Assembly (NCBI GenBank): GCA_964511405.1
Contig: CAZEFK010000190.1
Location: 1 to 14,004, forward strand
DNA length: 14,004 nt
Direction of reading: 5' to 3'
DNA from: CAZEFK01 sp964511405
Lineage (GTDB): Bacteria; Pseudomonadota; Alphaproteobacteria; Elsterales; Elsteraceae
Shown: positions 1-5,537 of the stretch, one piece after another
Position numbering within the stretch: the stretch's first letter is position 1
How the letters are laid out: each line of letters begins with the position of its first letter
The notes under the pieces: generated by a model
The model's input: only the letters and a program-made list of their open reading frames with translations
What the model was told of the DNA's origin: nothing
The model's database searches: none
Program-made: the position numbers and the translations under genes

Positions 1-48
1 GCACGTACGGTTCGGAGGGCGGGGAGGCCAAACCTTCCCGACCCCTAT
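1..48 (+). mobile_element. 3' end of a group II intron (domain V tail and domain VI)
   Basis: Bases 1-13 (GCACGTACGGTTC) match the 3' strand of a bacterial group II intron domain V. After a 3-nt linker, 17-27 pair with 33-44 in an 11-bp helix (one G-U) closed by the 5-nt loop CCAAA. The only unpaired base in the helix is A41, placed as the branch-point adenosine of domain VI. Seven bases after it the sequence reads ...CTAT, so the intron should end at about 48, a usual branch-to-end distance. The catalytic triad, domain V 5' strand and any reverse transcriptase would lie left of the window. Seen: the helix, bulged A and domain V tail. Known: this layout is diagnostic of domains V/VI. Inferred: the exact 3' splice site. 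Confidence 0.8.
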
Positions 49-105
49 CAGTTGGTTCGACGTTAATATCATGCGCCGAGGCTTGGAGCTTGCCACAACG
101 GCTGG

Positions 106-125
106 ATCCCCGCTTTCGCGGGGAT
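106..125. repeat. REP-like perfect hairpin
   Basis: An 8-bp perfect stem (ATCCCCGC / GCGGGGAT) closes a TTTC loop, followed by GACGACA. Short hairpins of the form CCCGC-TTTC-GCGGG followed by ATGAC are familiar as dispersed intergenic repeats in proteobacteria. It lies between the intron end and the transporter operon. It has no U-tract, so it is not an obvious intrinsic terminator. No second copy was seen in this window. Confidence 0.6.
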
Positions 126-149
126 GACGACAGGGGGGTTGACTGGCGA

Positions 150-160
150 TTGTTTCACAG
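150..160 (+). promoter_or_regulatory. Candidate FadR-type GntR operator upstream of the transporter
   Basis: TTGTTTCACAG matches the FadR-subfamily consensus TNGTNNNACNA at every fixed position except the last (G for A). It lies 18 nt before the ATG of the ATPase gene, and the last gene of the same operon encodes a FadR-subfamily regulator. Inference: the regulator controls its own operon here. A TTGACT hexamer at 139-144 could be a -35 box, but no convincing -10 follows it. Confidence 0.4.
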
Positions 161-178
161 CCTCGTAAGCGGGCGGCC

Positions 179-1207
179 ATGACCAGGGTCACCATCGCCG
201 GCCTGTCCAAGCGCTATGGCGGGCTGCCCGCGGTCGACGGCGTGTCGATCGAGCTCGCCGACGGCGAGTTCCTGTCGCTCCTGGGGCCGTCGGGCTGCGG
301 CAAGACCACCACGCTCAAGATGGTCGCCGGGTTCGAAGTCGCCGACGCGGGCAGCATCGCGTTCGACCGGCGCGACGTCTCGCACCTGCCGCCCGAGCGC
401 CGCGACATCGGCATGGTGTTCCAGTCCTACGCCCTGTTCCCGCACATGACGGTGGCGGGCAACCTGGCCTTCGGGCTGGAGATGCGCGCCCTGCCCAAGG
501 CCGAGATCGCGGCGCGGGTGGCGCGGGTGTTGGACATGGTGCAGCTCGCCGGGATGCAGGATCGCTATCCGCGCCAGCTGTCGGGCGGCCAGCAGCAGCG
601 CGTGGCGCTGGCCCGTGCCCTGGTGATCGAGCCCAGCATCCTGCTGCTGGACGAGCCCCTGGCCAACCTGGACGCCAAGCTGCGCGACGAGATGCGGGTG
701 TTCATCCGCGACCTGCAGCAGCGGGTGGGCATCACGACGATCTACGTCACCCACGACCAGGCCGAGGCCATGACCATGTCGGACCGGATCGCCGTCATGT
801 TCCAGGGCCGGGTGGCGCAGCTCGGCAGCGCCGAGGACGTCTATGAACGGCCGGCCAGCGCCGCGGTCGCGGGCTTCGTGGGCAACGCCAATCTGCTGGC
901 GGCGACCGTCGACAAGGGGCAGGCGTCCTGTGCGCTCGGCACCCTGCCGGCCGGCGGCGCCGCGGCCGATGCCACCGACGCCCTGGTGGTGGTGCGCCCC
1001 GAGGCGGTGCGGTTGGACACGGCGGGCGCAGCCAACGCCCGGATCGAGTCTGCGTATTATGCCGGCAGCGTCACCGATTACCGGGTGCGGCTGGCAAGCG
1101 GCGAGCGGCTGCAGGTCCAGGCCACGGGCCCGGGCCGCTTCCGGGCGGGCGAGGCGGTGGCCGCCCGCTTCGCCGGCGACCGCTTCTGGACGGTGCGGCC
1201 GACATGA
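179..1207 (+). CDS. ABC transporter ATP-binding protein, PotA/spermidine-putrescine type
   Basis: This 342-residue cytoplasmic ATPase powers an importer of the polyamine/iron/opine class. Walker A GPSGCGKT is at 36-43, the Q-loop Gln at 82, signature LSGGQQQR at 134-141, Walker B LLLDEP at 155-160 and switch His at 192 (THDQAEAM). About 100 further residues form the TOBE-like C-terminal domain of the PotA/FbpC/MalK group. All catalytic residues are present and the length is normal. The ATG at 179 gives a full N-terminus (VTIAGLSKRYGG), although no strong ribosome-binding site precedes it. The stop overlaps the next start (ATGA), so it is cotranscribed with two permease genes. The substrate is not readable; PotABCD-type systems carry polyamines, and relatives carry other small charged solutes. 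Confidence 0.93.
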   Translation: MTRVTIAGLSKRYGGLPAVDGVSIELADGEFLSLLGPSGCGKTTTLKMVAGFEVADAGSIAFDRRDVSHLPPERRDIGMVFQSYALFPHMTVAGNLAFGLEMRALPKAEIAARVARVLDMVQLAGMQDRYPRQLSGGQQQRVALARALVIEPSILLLDEPLANLDAKLRDEMRVFIRDLQQRVGITTIYVTHDQAEAMTMSDRIAVMFQGRVAQLGSAEDVYERPASAAVAGFVGNANLLAATVDKGQASCALGTLPAGGAAADATDALVVVRPEAVRLDTAGAANARIESAYYAGSVTDYRVRLASGERLQVQATGPGRFRAGEAVAARFAGDRFWTVRPT

Positions 1208-2058
1208 CCGGAGGCATGACCGGACGGGCGCGCTGGCTGCTGGTGCTGCCCGCGGCGCTGCTGCTGACCGTGGGCCTGGCGGTGCCCTATTTCAACATCG
1301 TCGTCATGAGCGTCCGGACCACGGCCCAGGGTGCGGCCTATGGCAACGGCTTCACGCTCGCCAATTACGGGCGCGCGCTGGGCGACGGCTACTATCTGGG
1401 CCAGATCGGCTCGACCCTGCTGACCGCGCTGGTGACGACGGCGGCCTGCCTGGCGCTCGGCTTCCCGGTCGCCTGGCAGCTCGCCCGCTCGCGCTCGCGC
1501 TGGCGGCCGCTGCTCTACGGCATCGTGCTGTCGCCGCTGCTGGTCGGGATCGTGGTGCGCAGCTTCGGCTGGACCATCCTGCTGGGCAACAACGGCGCCA
1601 TCAACAAGGCGCTGCGCGCGGCGGGCCTGACCGACGCGCCGCTGCCGCTGATGTACAACCGATTCGGCATCGTCGTGGCGCTGACCCACGTGTTCCTGCC
1701 CTTCATGATCCTGCCGATCCTGTCGGCGCTGCAGACCCTGGACCCGGCGCTCGAGGCCGCCGGCCGGTCGCTGGGCGCCGACCGGCGCACGGTAATCAGG
1801 CGCATCGTCCTGCCGTTGGCGGTGCCCGGCATCCAGTCCGGCTGCATCCTGGTGTTCGTGCTGGCGCTCAGCGCCTATGTGACGCCCGCCCTGATCGGCG
1901 GCATGCGGGTCAAGACCATGGCGGTGACGGTGGTCGACACCCTGGTCGACGCCTTCCAGTGGCCGTTCGGCGCCGCGTTGGCGCTGCTGCTGAGCCTGGC
2001 CGGCGTGCTCGCCGTGGCGGCATTCGCGCGCCTGACCCGGCCGCGGTGGCTGGCATGA
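1204..2058 (+). CDS. ABC transporter permease, PotB-like
   Basis: A 284-residue inner-membrane permease. A first hydrophobic helix at about 10-32 is followed by a periplasmic stretch with NYGRALGDGYYLGQIGST, then about five further membrane segments. The EAA loop that docks on the ATPase is at 184-204 (LEAAGRSLGADRRTVIRRIVLP). PotB-type permeases have this order and length. The start overlaps the ATPase stop by 4 nt. A second ATG at 1216 follows GGAGG, but the spacing of one base is too short to favour it. The stop overlaps the following permease start by 4 nt, consistent with translational coupling and a heterodimeric pore. Confidence 0.92.
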   Translation: MTGGMTGRARWLLVLPAALLLTVGLAVPYFNIVVMSVRTTAQGAAYGNGFTLANYGRALGDGYYLGQIGSTLLTALVTTAACLALGFPVAWQLARSRSRWRPLLYGIVLSPLLVGIVVRSFGWTILLGNNGAINKALRAAGLTDAPLPLMYNRFGIVVALTHVFLPFMILPILSALQTLDPALEAAGRSLGADRRTVIRRIVLPLAVPGIQSGCILVFVLALSAYVTPALIGGMRVKTMAVTVVDTLVDAFQWPFGAALALLLSLAGVLAVAAFARLTRPRWLA

Positions 2059-2843
2059 CCCGGCGGCCGGTCCTGCTGCCGCTGTTCTGCGCGCTGGTCT
2101 ACCTGTTCCTGCTGGCGCCGATCGCGGTGGTCGTGGGCGCCTCGCTCAATGCCGGGGCGTTCCTGACCTTCCCGCCCCAGGGGCTGTCGCTGCGCTGGTA
2201 CGTGACCTTCTTCAACAACCGCCTGTTCATGACCGCGGCCGCGACCTCGGTCGAGATCGCGCTGATCGCAACAGTGGTCTCGGTCCTGGTCGGGACCGCG
2301 GCGACCCTGTTCTACGTGCGCCATGCCGGCCGCGCGCGCGAGGGTCTGCGCCTGGCGATCCTGTCGCCCCTGCTGCTGCCCGAGGTGCTGACCGCGATCG
2401 CGCTGTTGTTCTTCTTCTACCAGATCGGCATCGGCACGGCCGGCCGGGTCGCGCTGATCACCGGCCATGTGCTGATCACGCTGCCCTTCGTGTTCATGAA
2501 CGTGGCGGCGTCGCTGGAATCCTTCGATCTGGCGCTGGAGCTGGCGGCGCGCAGCCTGGGGGCGACGCCCTGGACGGTGTTCCGACGGGTGACCCTGCCG
2601 CTGGTCAAGCCCGGGGTCATCGGCGGCGCCCTGTTCGCCTTCATCATCTCGTTCGACACCTTCGCGATCTCGTTCTTCCTCAAGGGCATCGGCACCTCGA
2701 CGCTGCCGATCCAGCTGTTCGACTATCTGCGCCTGAACTTCACGCCCGAAGCCGCCGCGGTCTCCAGCGTCAGCGTGGTCTTGACCCTCCTCGTGGTGGT
2801 TGCGACCGAGAAGCTGCTGGGCCTCAAGATCCAGCGGTTCTGA
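2055..2843 (+). CDS. ABC transporter permease, PotC-like
   Basis: A 262-residue inner-membrane permease starting MTRRPVLLPLFCALVYLFLLAP. About six hydrophobic segments are visible, with the periplasmic motif LSLRWYVTFFNNRLF typical of the PotC/CysW group after the first. The EAA loop starts near residue 162 (ELAARSLGATPWTVFRRVTLPL) and is intact. The open frame runs far upstream through the ATPase and first permease, but that part is out-of-frame shadow. The ATG at 2055 overlaps the PotB-like stop (ATGA) and gives the normal N-terminus. It should pair with the PotB-like subunit. No binding protein is encoded beside it, so one may lie left of the intron or elsewhere. Confidence 0.92.
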   Translation: MTRRPVLLPLFCALVYLFLLAPIAVVVGASLNAGAFLTFPPQGLSLRWYVTFFNNRLFMTAAATSVEIALIATVVSVLVGTAATLFYVRHAGRAREGLRLAILSPLLLPEVLTAIALLFFFYQIGIGTAGRVALITGHVLITLPFVFMNVAASLESFDLALELAARSLGATPWTVFRRVTLPLVKPGVIGGALFAFIISFDTFAISFFLKGIGTSTLPIQLFDYLRLNFTPEAAAVSSVSVVLTLLVVVATEKLLGLKIQRF

Positions 2844-2844
2844 C

Positions 2845-3534
2845 ATGAGCGGGCCACGCCCGGTGCTGTCGCAGAACCTGCTGCCGTTCCTGGAGCGCAA
2901 GATCATCCGGCGCGAGCTGCCGCCCGGGCTGAAGCTGCGCGAGGAGGAGCTGTGCCAGCGCTATGCCGTCAGCCGCTCGCCGCTGCGCGAGGCGCTGCGC
3001 CTGCTGGAGGGCACCGGGCTGGTGGTGCGCACGCCGCGCCGCGGCGTGGCCGTCGCCCCCATGACCGCCCGGGATCTCGACCAGGTGTTCGCCTGCCGGG
3101 TGCCGCTGGAGGGCCTGGCCGCCCGCGGCGCCGCCGGCTCGCCCGCCGCTACAGCGGTTGCCGATGCCCTGACGGACGCGCTGGCCGCCATGGGCCGGGC
3201 GCTGGAGATCGGCGATGTCGAGCGCTGCTTCGACGCCAACGCCGCGCTCACCGAGGTGCTCCACGCCGGCGCCGGCAATCCGACCCTGCTGCGCCTGCTG
3301 GCCCAGGTCGAGAAACCGGCGCTGCGCTACCGGCATTTCGCCTACGCCCGGGCGCCAGAGCTGATCGCGATCTCGATCGGCGCCAACCGCCAGATGATCG
3401 AGGCCATCCGCGCCCACGACCCGGACCGCGCCGCCGCCGTCACCGAGGACCTGGTGCGCCGGGCATGGGACCTGCTGCGCCCGGTGGTGGCGCGCGACCC
3501 GGCCTTTGCCGAGGCGGAGGGGCGGCCGGGGTGA
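2845..3534 (+). CDS. GntR-family transcriptional regulator, FadR subfamily (FCD domain)
   Basis: 229 residues. The N-terminal winged helix-turn-helix (about 5-70) has the typical GntR pattern, including LREEELCQRYAVSRSPLREALR and a wing with TPRRGVAVAP. The rest is an all-helical FCD-like ligand domain. By my manual alignment the four usual FCD metal ligands are replaced: the D...H pair reads N and T in NAALTEVLHAGAGN, and the two later His positions read N (ANRQMIEAI) and D (TEDLVRRA). The effector may therefore be bound without metal, but hand alignment of FCD is uncertain. The ATG lies one base after the permease stop, so it is the last gene of the transporter operon and probably controls it. 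A candidate operator is at 150-160. An upstream in-frame start at 2800 would overlap the permease and is not favoured. Confidence 0.88.
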   Translation: MSGPRPVLSQNLLPFLERKIIRRELPPGLKLREEELCQRYAVSRSPLREALRLLEGTGLVVRTPRRGVAVAPMTARDLDQVFACRVPLEGLAARGAAGSPAATAVADALTDALAAMGRALEIGDVERCFDANAALTEVLHAGAGNPTLLRLLAQVEKPALRYRHFAYARAPELIAISIGANRQMIEAIRAHDPDRAAAVTEDLVRRAWDLLRPVVARDPAFAEAEGRPG

Positions 3535-3548
3535 CCGGCGCTCTGCGT

Positions 3549-3571
3549 ACGGGGCTGACGTTACGCCCCGT
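3549..3571 (+). terminator. Hairpin after the transporter-gntR operon
   Basis: ACGGGGC (3549-3555) pairs perfectly with GCCCCGT (3565-3571) around a 9-nt loop, 14 nt after the gntR stop. Position suits a transcription end, and the 3' end of the convergent small-gene cluster is about 95 nt away. There is no U-run on either strand, so intrinsic termination is uncertain. Confidence 0.35.
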
Positions 3572-3665
3572 CAGTGGACCAGCTCGTCCCCGCCGCTCTT
3601 GCTGTCGGGGATGGTGATCTCGCCATGGGTCGCAAGCGACCGGAAGTCATCGCGGACACGCAGAC

Positions 3666-3875
3666 TCACGGATCGGATACCTGCAAGACCGGAAGCGCTT
3701 GGTCGTCGGTAGCCGCGGCAGCCCAGATCACGCAGCCCGTGGAATCGAGCACCTCGACGACGACACGGTCGCCGCGGTCGGCCAGGATCCATTGAAGCGC
3801 GGAGGCCGCACGGGCCGCGGTCTCGGGGTCGACATGCTGGCTGGACAGCACGCCCGCCCTAAGCACCTTGAACAT
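3666..3875 (-). CDS. Small hypothetical protein, 69 aa
   Basis: Not recognised. The product begins MFKVLRAGVLSSQHVDPETAARA and has a short alpha-helical part (about 15-33) and a beta-like part DRVVVEVLDSTGCVIW (about 36-51). Its ATG at 3875 overlaps the 3' end of the preceding minus-strand small gene by 17 nt, which supports a real coupled gene rather than a chance frame. A weak GGGA lies upstream. A second minus-strand frame (3571-3792) overlaps it. The part of that frame 3' of this stop reads SLRVRDDFRSLATHGEITIP, so a frameshifted longer ancestor is possible but unproven. Confidence 0.5.
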   Translation of the reverse strand: MFKVLRAGVLSSQHVDPETAARAASALQWILADRGDRVVVEVLDSTGCVIWAAAATDDQALPVLQVSDP

Positions 3876-4065
3876 CGCGTCCCGGTCTACGGCCCTGGTC
3901 CCGCCTGATGGCGGCCAGCTCGGTGGCTTTGGCCTCGAACTCGTCGGCCATCCGCAGCAGGGACGCTCGGGCCTCGCCAGTGTGGTAGGCGGCCATGCTT
4001 CTGCACTGCTCTGCCTTGAGTTTCATCAATTGCACTGTATCGACCAACAGTTTTCGCCCGACCAC
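3859..4065 (-). CDS. Small alpha-helical protein with CRS-A-x-H-x-GEA motif, 68 aa
   Basis: The 68-residue product is mostly two predicted helices: KLKAEQCRSMAAYHTGEA and ASLLRMADEFEAKATELAA. Similar short proteins with a K-A-E-Q-C-R...A...L..MA.EFE..A pattern are, as I recall, common orphans in alphaproteobacteria, with no known function. The block CRSMA...L is 14/30 identical, without gaps, to the product at 5238-5471, so the two are paralogues. The frame opens with GTG at 4065 after a weak AGG; an internal ATG at 4026 would still keep the helices. A TATACT -10-like hexamer lies upstream on this strand (4129-4134) without a clear -35. It sits 174 nt after the pseudo-receiver gene on the same strand and overlaps the next small ORF by 17 nt. 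Confidence 0.65.
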   Translation of the reverse strand: MVGRKLLVDTVQLMKLKAEQCRSMAAYHTGEARASLLRMADEFEAKATELAAIRRDQGRRPGRDVQGA

Positions 4066-4239
4066 GCGGTGACCTACTATTTGCCTCGTCTCAATAATCC
4101 TTGAATACCGGAGACGCCAGGGCGCATTAGTATAACTGTGCTAAGCAATTCGATGGGCCGCACGCATAGTTACTTTGATCTGTCCGATCCGCTGCTACCC
4201 GCGTTTCACGATGATTGGAGCGGCGCCAACCCGGTCGGC

Positions 4240-4860
4240 TTACGCCCCGCGCTCGGGCATCCCGGCTGGCCCGTTGGCGCTCACAGCGAGCCATTCGTCG
4301 CGGGCCCGTCGGGCCTCGTCTGCAGCCAGGTCTCGGGCGGTTGTCGGCGCCGGGGCGGCGAGGGTCACGGCCGCCGGGCCCGGGCCGGTCGGAACAGCCA
4401 TGTAGGCCGCCACCGATCGGAGCGGCAGTGGCGGCGCCGAGATCAAGTCGGCCAAAGCCCTGCACAGCCGCTGCGCGGCGATGGGAAAGCCGAACACGAA
4501 TCCGACATCCAGCTCGGCGGCGCGCCTCGCCAGGTCGAGGGCCGGGTCCGGGCTGGGCAGCAACAGTGCCGCCGGCGTGCGGCGAGCCCCGGGCGTGCGC
4601 CCCATGCGCAGCGCCTTGAGGATGGCCAAGCCATTGACCTTCGGCAGATCGTAGGCACAGATGATCAGAGCGAGCCGATTGGCAGTGAAGTCCAACCGCT
4701 CGACAGTCTCCCGAGCATCGCGCGCGATCTGAAGATCACCGCAACCATGCTCCCGCAAGATGCTCGTGAGCACTTGGCGCGAGCCGGAATTCGCGTCGAC
4801 CAAGAGAATGGTGCTGGCCTTCAGGGGCGGCTGCGCCGCGCGCATTCGAGGACCGGTCAT
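4240..4860 (-). CDS. Degenerate response-regulator receiver protein (pseudo-receiver)
   Basis: 206 residues. Residues 16-145 follow the CheY fold: STILLVDANSGSRQVL, then LALIICAYDLPKVNGL, then AALLLPS, then DVGFVFGFPIAAQRL. By spacing from the conserved Pro73 and Gly77, the phospho-acceptor Asp is Ala69 (GCC, codon at 4654-4656). The acidic pair keeps Asp22 but has Ala23, the switch Thr region reads LPS, and the conserved Lys before Pro is Phe. It is therefore unlikely to accept phosphate and may act by protein contact. The C-terminal 60 residues are Ala/Pro-rich with no DNA-binding or enzymatic domain. ATG 4860 is chosen because AGGAG lies 10 nt before it; a longer frame from 4986 adds sequence unlike a receiver. 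No histidine kinase is nearby. Confidence 0.8.
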   Translation of the reverse strand: MTGPRMRAAQPPLKASTILLVDANSGSRQVLTSILREHGCGDLQIARDARETVERLDFTANRLALIICAYDLPKVNGLAILKALRMGRTPGARRTPAALLLPSPDPALDLARRAAELDVGFVFGFPIAAQRLCRALADLISAPPLPLRSVAAYMAVPTGPGPAAVTLAAPAPTTARDLAADEARRARDEWLAVSANGPAGMPERGA

Positions 4861-4876
4861 CGCTTGCAGGCTCCTT

Positions 4877-4902
4877 GTCGGGCATAGCCGTCGGGCATAG
4901 CC
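4877..4902. repeat. 13-bp perfect tandem duplication in the pseudo-receiver leader
   Basis: The unit GTCGGGCATAGCC occurs twice head to tail (4877-4889, 4890-4902). It begins one base beyond the AGGAG ribosome-binding site (4871-4875 on the minus strand) of the pseudo-receiver gene, so it should be transcribed in its 5' leader. It could be slippage or a duplicated regulatory site. Confidence 0.8.
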
Positions 4903-5170
4903 GACCAATCGCGTCGAGTTATGGCGAAGGTCAACTGAATGCCGCGATTTGACTCCACAGTGAGCGAGCATGCAAGTACGCGCCATGATGGCGAAATTGA
5001 ACTAACAGAACTGACAATGACATTCGTCTAAATCAGATTCATATCTTCGATGTGGGGTAAGGGCCGGGCAACGTGTATCGAATGATATATCAGCAGAAAA
5101 TATTGCTTAATAGCAAAAAATATGAACCATTCTTCGCACACATTCGTTTCTATGTCGTGGTATACAAGCG

Positions 5171-5236
5171 CGGGGATCGTGTCCCGCGACCGCGAGGCGT
5201 GTACGGGGATCGTGTCCCGCGACCGCGAGGCGTGTA
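5171..5236. repeat. 33-bp perfect tandem direct repeat, two copies
   Basis: Two identical 33-bp units occupy 5171-5203 and 5204-5236. Each starts CGGGGATCGTGTCCCG and ends CGAGGCGTGTA, and each contains GC-rich inverted pieces (CGGGG/TCCCG including a G-U pair, and CGCGACCGCG). The array ends one base before the GTG start of the small + strand gene, and a TATACA hexamer sits just upstream. If transcription starts there, both units lie in the mRNA leader. There is no third copy, so it is not a CRISPR array. Confidence 0.9.
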
Positions 5237-5237
5237 A

Positions 5238-5471
5238 GTGAACTCGAATCCGCGCGATGCCGTTCCGGCTGACGTCATGGAAGAGCACGCCGGGCAGCTT
5301 CGTCAGACGGCTTTACTGTGTCGCAGCTTCGCGCGCTGGCACCGTGGCGAAGCAGCGATCAACCTCCAGCGATTGGCCGACGATCTCGATTCCACGGCCG
5401 AGGCGCTGGAATCGGCGGCAAAAACTGCCCTGGGCGCCCAGAGCCCCGGCCGGGGTTTGCTGGACGGCTGA
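5238..5471 (+). CDS. Small alpha-helical protein, paralogue of the product at 3859-4065, 77 aa
   Basis: The 77-residue product is acidic-helical: GQLRQTALLCRSFARWHRGEAA, then LQRLADDLDSTAEALESAA. Aligned without gaps to the product at 3859-4065, the block starting CRS shares 14 of 30 residues (C,R,S,A,H,G,E,A,L,R,A,D,A,L). The two are therefore members of one small family on either side of the pseudo-receiver gene and on opposite strands. The frame begins with GTG at 5238 immediately after the 33-bp repeats; ATG at 5277 is an alternative that keeps the conserved part. Neither has a strong ribosome-binding site. Function unknown; a small helical partner or regulator protein is only a guess. 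Confidence 0.65.
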   Translation: MNSNPRDAVPADVMEEHAGQLRQTALLCRSFARWHRGEAAINLQRLADDLDSTAEALESAAKTALGAQSPGRGLLDG

Positions 5472-5476
5472 GCGGG

Positions 5477-5490
5477 GGCGGGCATCCGCC
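5477..5490. terminator. Hairpin between convergent genes
   Basis: GGCGG-GCAT-CCGCC forms a 5-bp GC stem six bases after the stop of the small gene at 5471. A 10-bp perfect palindrome GCCGATCGGC (5488-5497) overlaps it. The SNF2 gene ends 48 nt further on the opposite strand. No U-run follows, so its role as a bidirectional terminator is tentative. Confidence 0.3.
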
Positions 5491-5537
5491 GATCGGCAGC
5501 AGCATGGCCGGCGTGACCGCAGTCAATCCATTGTAGG

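Larger units (their letters stand above)
4861..5237. other. Gene-free, partly AT-rich spacer between divergent small genes
   Basis: About 377 bases with no convincing gene. It holds the 13-bp duplication (4877-4902) and a strikingly AT-rich stretch (about 5020-5165) amid GC-rich surroundings. That stretch contains an inverted repeat TTGCT-TAAT-AGCAA (5103-5116) and a TATACA -10-like hexamer (5161-5166). The 33-bp tandem duplication (5171-5236) follows. The spacer must contain the outward promoters of the pseudo-receiver gene (minus) and the small gene at 5238 (plus), but no -35/-10 pair with good spacing could be picked by eye. A minus-strand frame at 5028-5288 crosses the repeats and is treated as spurious. 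Confidence 0.6.

Noticed and set aside
106..125. Intrinsic terminator
   Set aside because: The stem is strong but no U-run follows on either strand; it fits a dispersed REP-like repeat better.
843..2054. Upstream part of the long + frame ending at 2843
   Set aside because: It overlaps the ATPase and first permease in another frame and is Arg/Pro/Ala-rich shadow; the real permease starts at 2055.
4138..4887. A + strand frame of 249 codons opposite the pseudo-receiver gene
   Set aside because: No domain, composition typical of antisense frames, and the minus frame encodes a clear receiver fold with a good ribosome-binding site.
5171..5236. CRISPR array
   Set aside because: Only two units, with no spacer between them and no cas genes nearby.
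5028..5288. Minus-strand frame crossing the 33-bp repeats, giving a repeated 11-residue unit (HASRSRDTIP plus one)
   Set aside because: The in-frame repeat is forced because 33 is a multiple of 3; the rest comes from an AT-rich spacer with no protein-like features, and it overlaps the more credible small gene.
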